Source: Spirochaetota bacterium (GTDB lineage Bacteria; Spirochaetota; UBA4802; UBA5368). Taken from it: a stretch of 64,000 bases of DNA. The stretch covers positions 62,001 to 126,000 of the forward strand of contig DATIKU010000008.1 of NCBI GenBank assembly GCA_035477215.1. Reading direction: 5' to 3'. This document shows positions 1 to 7,633 of the stretch, in pieces. The translations under genes and the position numbers were made by a program. The notes beneath the pieces are model-generated. The model was not told the DNA's origin. It worked only from the letters and a program-made list of their open reading frames with translations, and ran no database searches. The stretch's first letter is position 1. Every line of letters begins with the position of its first letter.

Positions 1-50
1 CGTTTCCACCGCGGCCGTAACCGGCACCATCAGAATTATGCTTACCGGAA

Positions 51-221
51 TTATGCCCCGACTATCGCCTCGGCGGGACATGCATCCACGCAGGTCCCGC
101 AATCGGTGCAGGTGTCCCCGTCGATAACATAGGTGTCCTTTCCTTCCTTGATCGCGGAGACCGGGCACTCGTCGACGCAGGCCCCGCACATGGTGCAGTC
201 GGTGGTGATTTTAAAAGCCAT
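51..221 (-). CDS. 2[4Fe-4S] ferredoxin, 56 aa
   Basis: Small bacterial-type ferredoxin, a soluble cytoplasmic electron carrier. Two cysteine clusters are visible, CTMCGACVDECP near the N-terminus and CTDCGTCVDACP near the C-terminus, each fitting CxxCxxCxxxCP and so one [4Fe-4S] cluster per motif. Its 56 residues match the usual 55-60 of clostridial-type ferredoxins. The frame is open further upstream, but the ATG at 221 is preceded by GGAGGAAGCC, a strong ribosome binding site, so the longer version was rejected. Electron partners cannot be told from the context. Confidence 0.93.
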   Translation of the reverse strand: MAFKITTDCTMCGACVDECPVSAIKEGKDTYVIDGDTCTDCGTCVDACPAEAIVGA

Positions 222-318
222 GGCTTCCTCCAAAAAAGTTTCCCACACTATAACCGGCAAATTAAAAGTCAAACTAAAATTACCGCATCGCCGGTTCGCC
301 GACGCGGCGATTTTTTCG

Positions 319-1752
319 CTACAGCAACAGAAATAAGAGTAATACGACAAGCAGCACAACGACGCCGGCTATGATGCCGATCATCATGCTGTTCGAAGCC
401 TGTCGCATCGTCTCCTCAACGACCGGGTCGCCGGTTTTTATCCGGATGTCCTGCTCCTCGTCCGCCCTGCCAAGGATGCCTTTGGCTATCTGGACAAAAA
501 CCTTGTACCCCTCCTTGGGGTGATATTTAATCGAGTATACGGTCGCGCCCACCGGTTTGACCTTGTCGCCGGTGATCAGATTGAGCTGTTTAAGTATCTT
601 GTACGCGACGGGGCTGGTGCTGTCGAGCATCACCTGGACGTGATCGCCCGGTCTCAGGCTTGAGATATTGCGTCCCTTCGTGGGCGACAGGATGAGGTCG
701 ACGTTCAGCATCCTAATGCCGCCGGGCGCCGCTTCCTTTTCCGGGACGCTCTGTTCCTGGCTCTCTCGTCTGCGGGCCCTGGTCCCGGGCTTCAGCAACA
801 CTTCCATCCTGAGTGAATTCATCAATATGGAATCCGCCTCGGCGGCGACACCCTCCCCTATCCCAACCGAGAGAAGCGCGGTAATGGCCCGGCCCAGAAC
901 GACCCTGTCACTTTTCGAGGCCGCCTCCGCAAGCGGCGCCGTGTTCATCCGTCGAAGCGCGCTCTCGATTTTCATTGCCGCGGCGTCGTCGAAGTCGCCG
1001 GCGTCCATCAACGACTCGAGGCCGTCGAAAAAATCGGAAATGGGCGCCTGGACATCGCCGTCTTTAAATGAGCTCTTCGAGCCCGCGGCGATGAAGACGC
1101 TATTGACCGTTTTGCCCACCATGCTGTAAATGATGAGCCCGAGGCCGAACAGCCGCTCCCCCCGTTCGAAGGCGAACTTGATGAGCGCGATATCATTGAT
1201 TGCGCCCTTCACCACGCTTTCCGCGATATCGTTCCTGTGGTTTACATAGGGCATAACCAGTTTTATCTTCTGGGCGAAGGTCATCTTCTCGACCTCGTCC
1301 TCGACCATGAGCTCGGCGTACTGCCCGTAGTTCACGGGCTCGAAATCAAGCTGGGTCTCGGTTTTATCGAGCGACAGCGCTTTCTCAATGGCCTTCTTCA
1401 CGTAGTTTTCGGCGGTGCCGATGTCCTGGGCCTGGATGTTCCCCACCACGGCCCGAATCATTTCCGGCGTTATGACGCCGTCGATATTTGTTTTCAGCTT
1501 ACCGTGCAGATCAACATTGAGCTCGAGACGCGAAATGCCCTGCATTATCGCCTTAACAAGCTCTCCGTGGGGCCGCGCCAACTTCTCCCTCTCAAGGTCC
1601 TGACCCACGGCGATTATCGAGAAGCTGCCGAGGTAATTAATCCGTGCGGCGTCGACATACACCACCAGCAATCCCGACGAAGATTGGCGTGGCAGGTTGA
1701 TTTTCACCTTGAGTGCGATAATCTCGTGCTGTACTTTCTTGTCTTCCGGCAT
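319..1752 (-). CDS. Unknown protein with C-terminal membrane anchor, 477 aa
   Basis: I do not recognise a family. The first ~430 residues look soluble, with an acidic low-complexity stretch around residues 325-345 (RRRESQEQSVPEKEAAPGG). The last ~22 residues are a single hydrophobic helix of Ile, Val and Leu, so the protein is probably tail-anchored with its bulk in the cytoplasm. The start ATG at 1752 has no evident Shine-Dalgarno. A TATAAT-like hexamer at 1769-1774 would give a very short leader of about 10 nt, consistent with near-leaderless translation. It is separated from the aminotransferase unit upstream by a non-coding gap and lies before the ferredoxin on the same strand. Confidence 0.75.
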   Translation of the reverse strand: MPEDKKVQHEIIALKVKINLPRQSSSGLLVVYVDAARINYLGSFSIIAVGQDLEREKLARPHGELVKAIMQGISRLELNVDLHGKLKTNIDGVITPEMIRAVVGNIQAQDIGTAENYVKKAIEKALSLDKTETQLDFEPVNYGQYAELMVEDEVEKMTFAQKIKLVMPYVNHRNDIAESVVKGAINDIALIKFAFERGERLFGLGLIIYSMVGKTVNSVFIAAGSKSSFKDGDVQAPISDFFDGLESLMDAGDFDDAAAMKIESALRRMNTAPLAEAASKSDRVVLGRAITALLSVGIGEGVAAEADSILMNSLRMEVLLKPGTRARRRESQEQSVPEKEAAPGGIRMLNVDLILSPTKGRNISSLRPGDHVQVMLDSTSPVAYKILKQLNLITGDKVKPVGATVYSIKYHPKEGYKVFVQIAKGILGRADEEQDIRIKTGDPVVEETMRQASNSMMIGIIAGVVVLLVVLLLFLLL

Positions 1753-2057
1753 AATTGAGCGCTGTCCGATTATATTAGAATTGTTGCATAGCCGGGAAAT
1801 AAGGCGATTTTCCCTCGCCGGCAGCGGGGGGAAAATCCGGCATTTCCAAGATTCGCGTCGAGTCTGATTTTAAGATGTTCCAGAAAGCGCTTATGGTAGG
1901 TTTAGTGAGGGGGCGCGTCAACCATTTCTTCGGGACCGTCTTCGTTTATTGAAAACAGCCCCTGAACGCACAATACCACGCGGACCTCCCGGCGGGCCCG
2001 CCCATCAACAGCGAGGAGACTGGGCTGCTTCGCACCAGCGACGGTGAGCGCGTTACC
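1753..2057. other. Non-coding gap with one hairpin
   Basis: No convincing ORF on either strand. A 9-bp perfect inverted repeat, GATTTTCCC at 1806-1814 and GGGAAAATC at 1829-1837, could end transcription of the aminotransferase operon arriving from the right, although no long T run follows. Otherwise nothing recognisable. Confidence 0.4.
1769..1774 (-). promoter_or_regulatory. Possible -10 box (TATAAT) for the tail-anchored protein
   Basis: On the minus strand this reads TATAAT, 17-22 bases before the ATG at 1752. No good -35 hexamer is seen 16-18 bases upstream, so the call rests on the -10 alone. Confidence 0.3.
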
Positions 2058-3302
2058 TCAGGCGCCGTGCTTCTTTTTTACCACCCTGAACGCCTCGTCC
2101 ACCACATTCCAAGTCTTTTTTATATCGGCGTCCGTATGGGCCGTGGATATGAACCAGTTATGGTGCGAGACGAAGAACGCGCCGCGCTTGGTGCACTCCG
2201 CGCACCAGTCCTGATGCAGCATGAGGCTTTCGTCGTCCGTGACGTAGACCGAGGGCATGGAGGGCGCTCCGGTGATGCTAAGCGTGTACCCGTACGACCG
2301 GGCGATGTCGGCCATGCCGTTCAGGAGTTTTTTCCCGCTGGCAAGCATGAGCGCCGGCCCGTTGATCCGCCGGAGTTCCTTGAGCGCGGCAAGGGCCGCC
2401 GCCATGGGAACCGCCGAGAACCAGAAACTTCCCGTATAGAAGACCCGCGCCGCCGCGGTTTTGAGGGCCTCGGTGCCCACGAGCGCCGATATCGGGTAAC
2501 CGTTCGCGATCGCCTTGGAGTAGCACTCGAGGTCCGGCTTGAAACCGAAATATTCGCTCGACCCGCGCATATCGAGCCTGAAACCGCAGCGCACGTCGTC
2601 GATTATCAGGACGATGCCGTTCTTTTTACACAGGGCCTCAACCCTGCTCCAGTAACCCGGAGCGGGCATTTCGCTGTCGGCAAAGGTCGGGTGATGATAG
2701 GGCGATGCCATGAAGCCGGCTATCTGGCCGTGATGCGCGTTAACCAGCCGTTCGAGGCCCTCGTAGTCGTTCCATTCCACGCGGAGAATGTTCGACTGGT
2801 CTTCCTCCAGGATGCCCGGATGGCCGGGGGCCTGCGCCCATGCCGCTACGCCGTGGTATCCGCCACGCACGAGTATGATCTTCTTTCTTCCCGTGGCGGC
2901 GCGGGCCGTCATGATGGCGTAGGAAGTCACATCTCCGCCGTTTTTGGCGAAGAAGGCCCAATCCGCGATACTGATAAGATCGACGAGGTATTCGGCGAGC
3001 TCGACCATGATCGGGGCCGGAGAGGTGATGCAGTTCCCGCTTTTAAGTTGCTTCTGTGCCGCGGCGTCCACTTTGGGATGATTATAGCCGAGCACCATCG
3101 GGCCGTATGCGCACATGTAATCGATGAACTCATTCCCGTCCACGTCCCAGAAACGGGAGCCCTTCGCCCTTGATGCGTAAAAGGGATAATCGGTCGCCGG
3201 CACGAGCGGAGCCGGGCTCAGATGCCCGTAAATCCCGCAGGGAATCACCTTTGCCGCCCGCTTGAAAAGGGCGACGGATTTTTTATACGTGTAGGTCTTC
3301 AT
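2058..3302 (-). CDS. Class III PLP aminotransferase, glutamate-1-semialdehyde aminomutase-like
   Basis: PLP-dependent fold-type I enzyme, about 414 aa, the usual length for the GSA-aminomutase/class III family. The N-terminal half has DVDGNEFIDYM, characteristic of the family. The middle has IDDVRCGFR, where the Asp binds the pyridine nitrogen. YSKAIANGYPISA carries the likely Schiff-base lysine. Start: ATG at 3302 follows GGAGGGACTCC, preferred over an upstream in-frame start that lacks such a site. It lies 13 bp downstream of the SCP2-like gene and is probably cotranscribed from the promoter at 4131-4158. The substrate cannot be read from sequence. A role in haem synthesis is unlikely from the context, which has no other hem gene. 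Confidence 0.85.
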   Translation of the reverse strand: MKTYTYKKSVALFKRAAKVIPCGIYGHLSPAPLVPATDYPFYASRAKGSRFWDVDGNEFIDYMCAYGPMVLGYNHPKVDAAAQKQLKSGNCITSPAPIMVELAEYLVDLISIADWAFFAKNGGDVTSYAIMTARAATGRKKIILVRGGYHGVAAWAQAPGHPGILEEDQSNILRVEWNDYEGLERLVNAHHGQIAGFMASPYHHPTFADSEMPAPGYWSRVEALCKKNGIVLIIDDVRCGFRLDMRGSSEYFGFKPDLECYSKAIANGYPISALVGTEALKTAAARVFYTGSFWFSAVPMAAALAALKELRRINGPALMLASGKKLLNGMADIARSYGYTLSITGAPSMPSVYVTDDESLMLHQDWCAECTKRGAFFVSHHNWFISTAHTDADIKKTWNVVDEAFRVVKKKHGA

Positions 3303-3315
3303 GGAGTCCCTCCCT

Positions 3316-4077
3316 TTAACCAAGGTACAGTGGAATTCTGTCGAGAAGCAGGCTTACGGAATCTACCATCCCTATCCGCCCGCGCGGCATGAGGTCGCCG
3401 GTGGCGATCGCGGTGAAGGCATCGAGTTTCTGATTGAGGATGTCGTTCGCCACCTTGAGGTTGCGGAACAGCATGGCAGACATCGGCTTTTCGAAATCGC
3501 CCTTTGCGGCCTCGATGGCGCCGTTATCAAACCTCAGCATGGCCGACGGGCCTTCCGGCATGACCTTTATGAGCGTCACCCCTTTATGGATGTGGGACGA
3601 AATCATTCGCGCGACGGGGTCGACCAGACCGAGTTCCTGTATTGCAAAGGCTGCCGTGGTGATGGTGAAGCGCGTATTGATGGCAAGGTAGTTTTTATCG
3701 GCCAGGAGCTCCGGCGTCGGCTTGAGGTAGTGCTCGAGGCGTGCGGTGAGTTTCGGGAAGTCTTTCATGAGAAAACCGAGCTTCGTAAAACCCTTGAGCA
3801 ATACGGGCTGCGCCTTGCCGTCGAACATTTTAACCAGGTGCGCGGGCGAAAGGAAGTAGAGAATGATCGACGGTTTTTTCCGCCGGCCCCGCCGCACCGT
3901 ACACGTGCCGTTTTCGAACAGAATGTAAGCGCTCGGCCCCTTCCGTACGATAAACTGAACCGAGAGGTTCCAGCCCTTCGACAGCGCCGCCATCTCCTTG
4001 TCGTAGATGACGAGGTCTTCGAGATTGACGAGCACCGCGTTGAGATTGAGATGCGCCTTTACCAGTTCCATATTCAT
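3316..4077 (-). CDS. Tandem SCP2-like lipid-binding domain protein
   Basis: About 253 aa with two copies of an SCP2-like fold. In the first, GPSAYILFENGTC is followed by a run ending SIILYFLSPAHLVKMFDG. In the second, GPSAMLRFDNGAIEA is followed by PMSAMLFRNLKVANDILN. SCP2 domains bind fatty acyl or sterol-type lipids in a hydrophobic pocket. No signal peptide, so cytoplasmic. Start ATG at 4077 follows AAGGAGCCGGTT; the in-frame codon 30 bases upstream has no ribosome site. First gene of a two-gene unit with the aminotransferase. A TetR-type operator overlapping its promoter suggests control by a lipid- or xenobiotic-sensing repressor encoded elsewhere. Confidence 0.75.
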   Translation of the reverse strand: MNMELVKAHLNLNAVLVNLEDLVIYDKEMAALSKGWNLSVQFIVRKGPSAYILFENGTCTVRRGRRKKPSIILYFLSPAHLVKMFDGKAQPVLLKGFTKLGFLMKDFPKLTARLEHYLKPTPELLADKNYLAINTRFTITTAAFAIQELGLVDPVARMISSHIHKGVTLIKVMPEGPSAMLRFDNGAIEAAKGDFEKPMSAMLFRNLKVANDILNQKLDAFTAIATGDLMPRGRIGMVDSVSLLLDRIPLYLG

Positions 4078-4113
4078 AACCGGCTCCTTTTCGCGGAAAG
4101 GTATCACCCGAAG

Positions 4114-4131
4114 TGAGTGAGCACTTACTCA
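4114..4131. promoter_or_regulatory. TetR-type palindromic operator
   Basis: TGAGTGAGCACTTACTCA, an imperfect 18-bp palindrome with 14 of 18 positions symmetrical. It starts at the last base of the -10 box and covers the transcription start. Such TGAGTGAG/CTCACTCA palindromes are typical of TetR/AcrR repressors. No tetR gene is present in this window. Confidence 0.6.
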
Positions 4132-4158
4132 GTATAGGATGTGCCGATAATATGTCAA
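4131..4158 (-). promoter_or_regulatory. Sigma-70 type promoter of the SCP2/aminotransferase unit
   Basis: Minus strand: TTGACA (4153-4158), a 16-base spacer, then TATACT (4131-4136). The match to the consensus is close and it lies about 55 bases before the SCP2-like start codon. Confidence 0.75.
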
Positions 4159-4351
4159 TTAAAATATGGCCGATATATTGTAATTATTTGCACCTCTCCG
4201 GGCACACGGCAATCCCCCGTCTCCGGTGGATTGCATGGGTCGGCCGGTTGCATCCAAATAAAGCGCTTTTCCGCCGGAAACGTCCTGCGATTTCCGGGCG
4301 GCATTATCAGCGGAACAGGGCCCTGACCGTCTGACGGGGACGGTGGAATCG

Positions 4352-5305
4352 CTATTCCGTGTCCCTGCCCTGGTATACCCTGGTCCCGGGCTGTACGTCT
4401 CGCGTAAGCCACACGTTTCCGCCGATCTCGGCCCCTCTTCCTATGGTAATCCGCCCGAGGATGGTCGCCCCGGAATAAATGATTACATCGTCCTCGACGA
4501 CAGGGTGCCGCGGTATGCCCTTTATCGGCCGCCCGGCCTCATCGAGGGGAAAGCTCTTGGCGCCGAGTGTCACTCCCTGGTACAGGCGCACGTTGTTTCC
4601 TATAATACAGGTCTCCCCGATCACTACTCCGGTGCCATGATCAATGAAAAAGTGTTCACCTATCCGCGCTCCGGGATGGATGTCTATGCCGGTGGTCGAA
4701 TGCGCCATTTCGGTGATGATGCGCGGGATGAGCGGCACGTCGAGCCGGTACAGCTCGTGGGCGATGCGGTAATTGGTGAGCGCGGTGATGCTGGGATAGG
4801 AGAATATGGCCTCTCCCGGGCTCTTGGCGGCGGGATCGCCCTCGTAGGCCGCGCGGACGTCTCCGGCCAGCATTCTCCGTATCTCAGGAAGTCGCTCGAT
4901 AAAGCGCAGCGTCGTTTCGCGTGCTTTCGTTTCGCAGATAACGCAGTCGAGCGCCTCCTCGTCGTCGCAGGAGAAACAGAGGCCCCTGTTTATCTGCTCG
5001 GACAGGAGGATGAATACCCTGTCGATGGCGGAGCCGAGGTAATAGCGCATGGTCCCCGGCTTGAGCTCCGAGTGGCCGTAGAAACCGGGGAAAATCACCG
5101 TTCGCAGAAGATCGACCGTTTCGGTCAACGCATCGATCGAGGGCATGGCGACCTCGTGGTGAGCGCCGTGGAAAACCGGCTCGTACGATTCCGGCCGGCA
5201 AAGCTCACCGACGACGCCGTCGAGCAGTGTATCGTAGTGGCCGTTACGCCCGTTATTCAATTCAGGCGCGCGTTTCGGTGCGTCTTTTCGACATGATTTT
5301 TCCAT
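4352..5305 (-). CDS. cysE: Serine O-acetyltransferase
   Basis: Transfers acetyl from acetyl-CoA to L-serine, giving O-acetylserine for cysteine synthesis; cytoplasmic. The protein is 317 aa, longer than the EpsC form. It has an N-terminal helical region (about residues 30-200) and a C-terminal left-handed beta-helix of hexapeptide repeats. The active-site region reads DIHPGARIGEHFFIDHGTG, followed by VVIGET and LYQGVTLGA, the classic serine acetyltransferase signature. The long N-terminal region resembles the larger SAT subclass found in Bacteroides-like and spirochaete genomes. It has its own promoter (5496-5524) and a ~185-nt leader, so it appears independent of the namZ operon ending at 5547. 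Confidence 0.93.
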   Translation of the reverse strand: MEKSCRKDAPKRAPELNNGRNGHYDTLLDGVVGELCRPESYEPVFHGAHHEVAMPSIDALTETVDLLRTVIFPGFYGHSELKPGTMRYYLGSAIDRVFILLSEQINRGLCFSCDDEEALDCVICETKARETTLRFIERLPEIRRMLAGDVRAAYEGDPAAKSPGEAIFSYPSITALTNYRIAHELYRLDVPLIPRIITEMAHSTTGIDIHPGARIGEHFFIDHGTGVVIGETCIIGNNVRLYQGVTLGAKSFPLDEAGRPIKGIPRHPVVEDDVIIYSGATILGRITIGRGAEIGGNVWLTRDVQPGTRVYQGRDTE

Positions 5306-5495
5306 AAAAGCAACCGCCTCTGCTATCGCGTATACCGCCGTTGTATTGTGGAATGTCCGGGAGGGGCCGTGACAACGGTGGTCGATGGAGACTTACCGCC
5401 CACACGCCGGGGAACCTAACACAGCAGCAACCCGTCTCTCCCTCCCCCCGCGGCAAACGGAAGGCCGTATTGAATCCGAATAGCCGTTCTGATTG

Positions 5496-5524
5496 TATAT
5501 AGCCCGTTTCGAACAATAATTCAA
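5496..5524 (-). promoter_or_regulatory. Promoter of cysE with a long leader
   Basis: Minus strand TTGAAT (5519-5524), 17-base spacer, TATATA (5496-5501). The predicted leader to the ATG at 5305 is about 185 nt. It contains GGGAGGG/CCCTCCC complementarity between minus-strand copies at 5440-5446 and 5359-5365, so it may be structured. Confidence 0.6.
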
Positions 5525-5546
5525 TTACATTTTTCGGACGATGCTT

Positions 5547-6713
5547 TCATTCGTACAGGTGGTACGGGGACTTCTCCGCCGAGAATCTCGCCTCGACGTC
5601 CTTCCATGAGGAGCTGATGGTATCCATATCCTTACCCGCATCAATCATCTCCCGTATCGTCGCGCTCCCCGCCAGCAGATCGAAGGCCGGATGCGCCGAA
5701 TTGAACTCATAGACGCCCTGCGGAAAAGCGCACCGCTCACCGTACAGTTTCCGGGCCGCCCATACCACGGCAACGCCCGCAAGAAACGGGAGAAAGGCCG
5801 CCTGATCGGTAACGTGCAGGTACACTCCTCCCGTATTTTCGCCGGCGAATTTGTTGAATGTCGGCTTGAAATGGGTCGGGCGGAAAAAAACTCCCGGAAC
5901 GCCCTGCGCATTGAGCAGGAGGGCGTATTCCTCCGGCCCGATGAAGGGCGCGCCGCACATCTGAAACGGCATGGTGCTTCCACGGCCCTCCGAGAGAGTC
6001 GTGCCTTCGAGCAGACACGTCCCCGGATATACGAGCGCCGTATCCTGCGTGGGCATGTTCGGCGACGGCGGCACCCAGGGCAGCCCGGTTTCGGGAAAGA
6101 GCATCGATCGGCGCCATCCAATCATCCTTATGACAGTCAGTTTAACGTCCAGACGGTGCCGTTCGCGATACCACAACGCAAGCTCGCCGGCGGTCAATCC
6201 GTGACGGACGGGAAGATGGAACAACCCCACGAAGGACTCGAATCCCTGCTCGAGCCCGGGGCCTTCTACGGCGATGCCTCCGAGCGGATTGGGCCGGTCG
6301 AGGACGATGAATTCGACATCGCGCCCGGCGAGCGCTTCCATGAACATCGCCATGGTGTTGACGTAGGTATAATAGCGTGAACCGACGTCCTGCATGTCGA
6401 AGAGCGCCGTGTCGATTCCGTCGAGCATATCGTCAAGCGGCCTGAGCGTACGGGCCGAATCACCGTAAAGGCTTACCGTCTCGGGGCCCGCAGTGGGTTG
6501 GTCAGTCACCGGCACCTGGTCCTGTTCCGTACCGAAGAGTCCGTGTTCAGGTGTGAATATCCGTTTCAGTTTGAGCCCCGATCGGGCGTACGCGTGCCAT
6601 GAATACTCGAGTGAGGCCGTAACCGAGGTCTGGTTTGCGATAAGCGCGACGGACCGGTTTGCGTATCGGTCCGCGTCGGATAAAAAGACATCGAGCCCCG
6701 TTTGCACCTTCAT
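5547..6713 (-). CDS. namZ: DUF1343 / NamZ-type exo-beta-N-acetylmuramidase
   Basis: 388 aa, full length for DUF1343, the family of B. subtilis NamZ, which removes terminal MurNAc from peptidoglycan fragments. Family signatures visible are IANQTSV, FTPEHGLFG, VSLYG, FDMQDVGSRYYTYVNTM and FIVLDRPNPLGG in the N-terminal half, and PSPNMPT and the EGTTLSEGRGST segment in the middle. No N-terminal signal peptide is present (it begins MKVQTGLDVFL), so the enzyme is predicted cytoplasmic, unlike secreted NamZ. Its start overlaps the stop of the murU-like gene by 4 bases, indicating translational coupling. With the murU-like and amgK-like genes it forms a MurNAc salvage operon. Confidence 0.85.
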   Translation of the reverse strand: MKVQTGLDVFLSDADRYANRSVALIANQTSVTASLEYSWHAYARSGLKLKRIFTPEHGLFGTEQDQVPVTDQPTAGPETVSLYGDSARTLRPLDDMLDGIDTALFDMQDVGSRYYTYVNTMAMFMEALAGRDVEFIVLDRPNPLGGIAVEGPGLEQGFESFVGLFHLPVRHGLTAGELALWYRERHRLDVKLTVIRMIGWRRSMLFPETGLPWVPPSPNMPTQDTALVYPGTCLLEGTTLSEGRGSTMPFQMCGAPFIGPEEYALLLNAQGVPGVFFRPTHFKPTFNKFAGENTGGVYLHVTDQAAFLPFLAGVAVVWAARKLYGERCAFPQGVYEFNSAHPAFDLLAGSATIREMIDAGKDMDTISSSWKDVEARFSAEKSPYHLYE

Positions 6714-7633
6714 GGGCGAATTATCTCCTCCCGGAGCACCACGGCCCTCGAAATACGCGCCCCCGCCTCCACACGCGAACCCGGCAGAAGCAGCGAGTCG
6801 AGTACCTCCGCATCCGCTCCCACGATACTACCGGCTCCGATAATCGAATCCCTTACAACCGCCCCGGCCGCGATTTGCGCGTCGGATGCAACGGGCGCCG
6901 ACTCGAGACCGCATATCGCCGCGACCGCCTGTGCCATGCCGGTCGCAGCGGTCCGCATGGACGCTTCCCGCAGCGACGCGACAGTGCCTATATCCAGCCA
7001 GAGCCCGTCGTGTTCGACATAGTCGAGCCGTCGATTCACAATAAGCCCCGTATAACCCGTGTACACGATACTCGAAAACCCGTCTTCAAGATACTGAAAA
7101 ATGGCCGGCGAGAGTACCGCGGCCCCCGCGTAGATAAGACCCGAGAGCACGTTGGTGCCAAGAAAGTTTTTAAAATCGATCACCCGCTCCTCCCGCACAC
7201 CAACCTGGCCGATCGACGCGGCGTCCGTCGCGCGATACAGCACGACGGTTCCCGGCGAGGTTCTCTCCCGGTGGCGCCGCAGCACCGCGGCCAGGTCCAT
7301 ATCCATAATGACGTCGCTGTTGATCAGGACGAAGTCGTCGCCGCCTATCATCTCCCTGCATTTCATCACCCCGCCGCCGGTGCCGAGAATCTTCGGTTCG
7401 TACGAGAACGAAATATCGAGACCGAAGTTATCGTGCCCGTCAAAGAACTCCCGTATCTTATCGGATCGGTAGTGCAGGTTTATGATTACGCTCGAAATCC
7501 CGGCGCGGGCGAGTATCGATATCGCATAACAAATCGACGGTACGTTCGCCACCGGAACGAGCGGCTTGGGGAAGACGTCGGTCACCGGCCGCAGGCGCTC
7601 CCCGTATCCCGCGGCGAGAATGAATCCCTTCAC
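6710..7633 (-). CDS. Sugar-1-phosphate nucleotidyltransferase, MurU-like
   Basis: Likely transfers a nucleotidyl group to a sugar 1-phosphate; in this operon the expected product is UDP-MurNAc. N-terminal nucleotidyltransferase fold: GFILAAGYGERLRPVT, then FPKPLVPV (substrate loop lysine), LGTGGGV, and INSDVI with the metal-binding Asp. Unlike Pseudomonas MurU (about 223 aa) it has a C-terminal left-handed beta-helix tail (about residues 230-307), as in mannose-1-phosphate guanylyltransferases, so GDP-mannose synthesis is the main alternative. Start is GTG at 7633. GGAGG lies 6 bases before it, and the GTGA overlap with the upstream kinase stop supports it. Confidence 0.8.
   Translation of the reverse strand: MKGFILAAGYGERLRPVTDVFPKPLVPVANVPSICYAISILARAGISSVIINLHYRSDKIREFFDGHDNFGLDISFSYEPKILGTGGGVMKCREMIGGDDFVLINSDVIMDMDLAAVLRRHRERTSPGTVVLYRATDAASIGQVGVREERVIDFKNFLGTNVLSGLIYAGAAVLSPAIFQYLEDGFSSIVYTGYTGLIVNRRLDYVEHDGLWLDIGTVASLREASMRTAATGMAQAVAAICGLESAPVASDAQIAAGAVVRDSIIGAGSIVGADAEVLDSLLLPGSRVEAGARISRAVVLREEIIRP

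Noticed and set aside
222-359. N-terminal extension of the ferredoxin
   Set aside because: ATG at 221 has a strong ribosome site and gives canonical ferredoxin length; the extension is cysteine-rich by chance.
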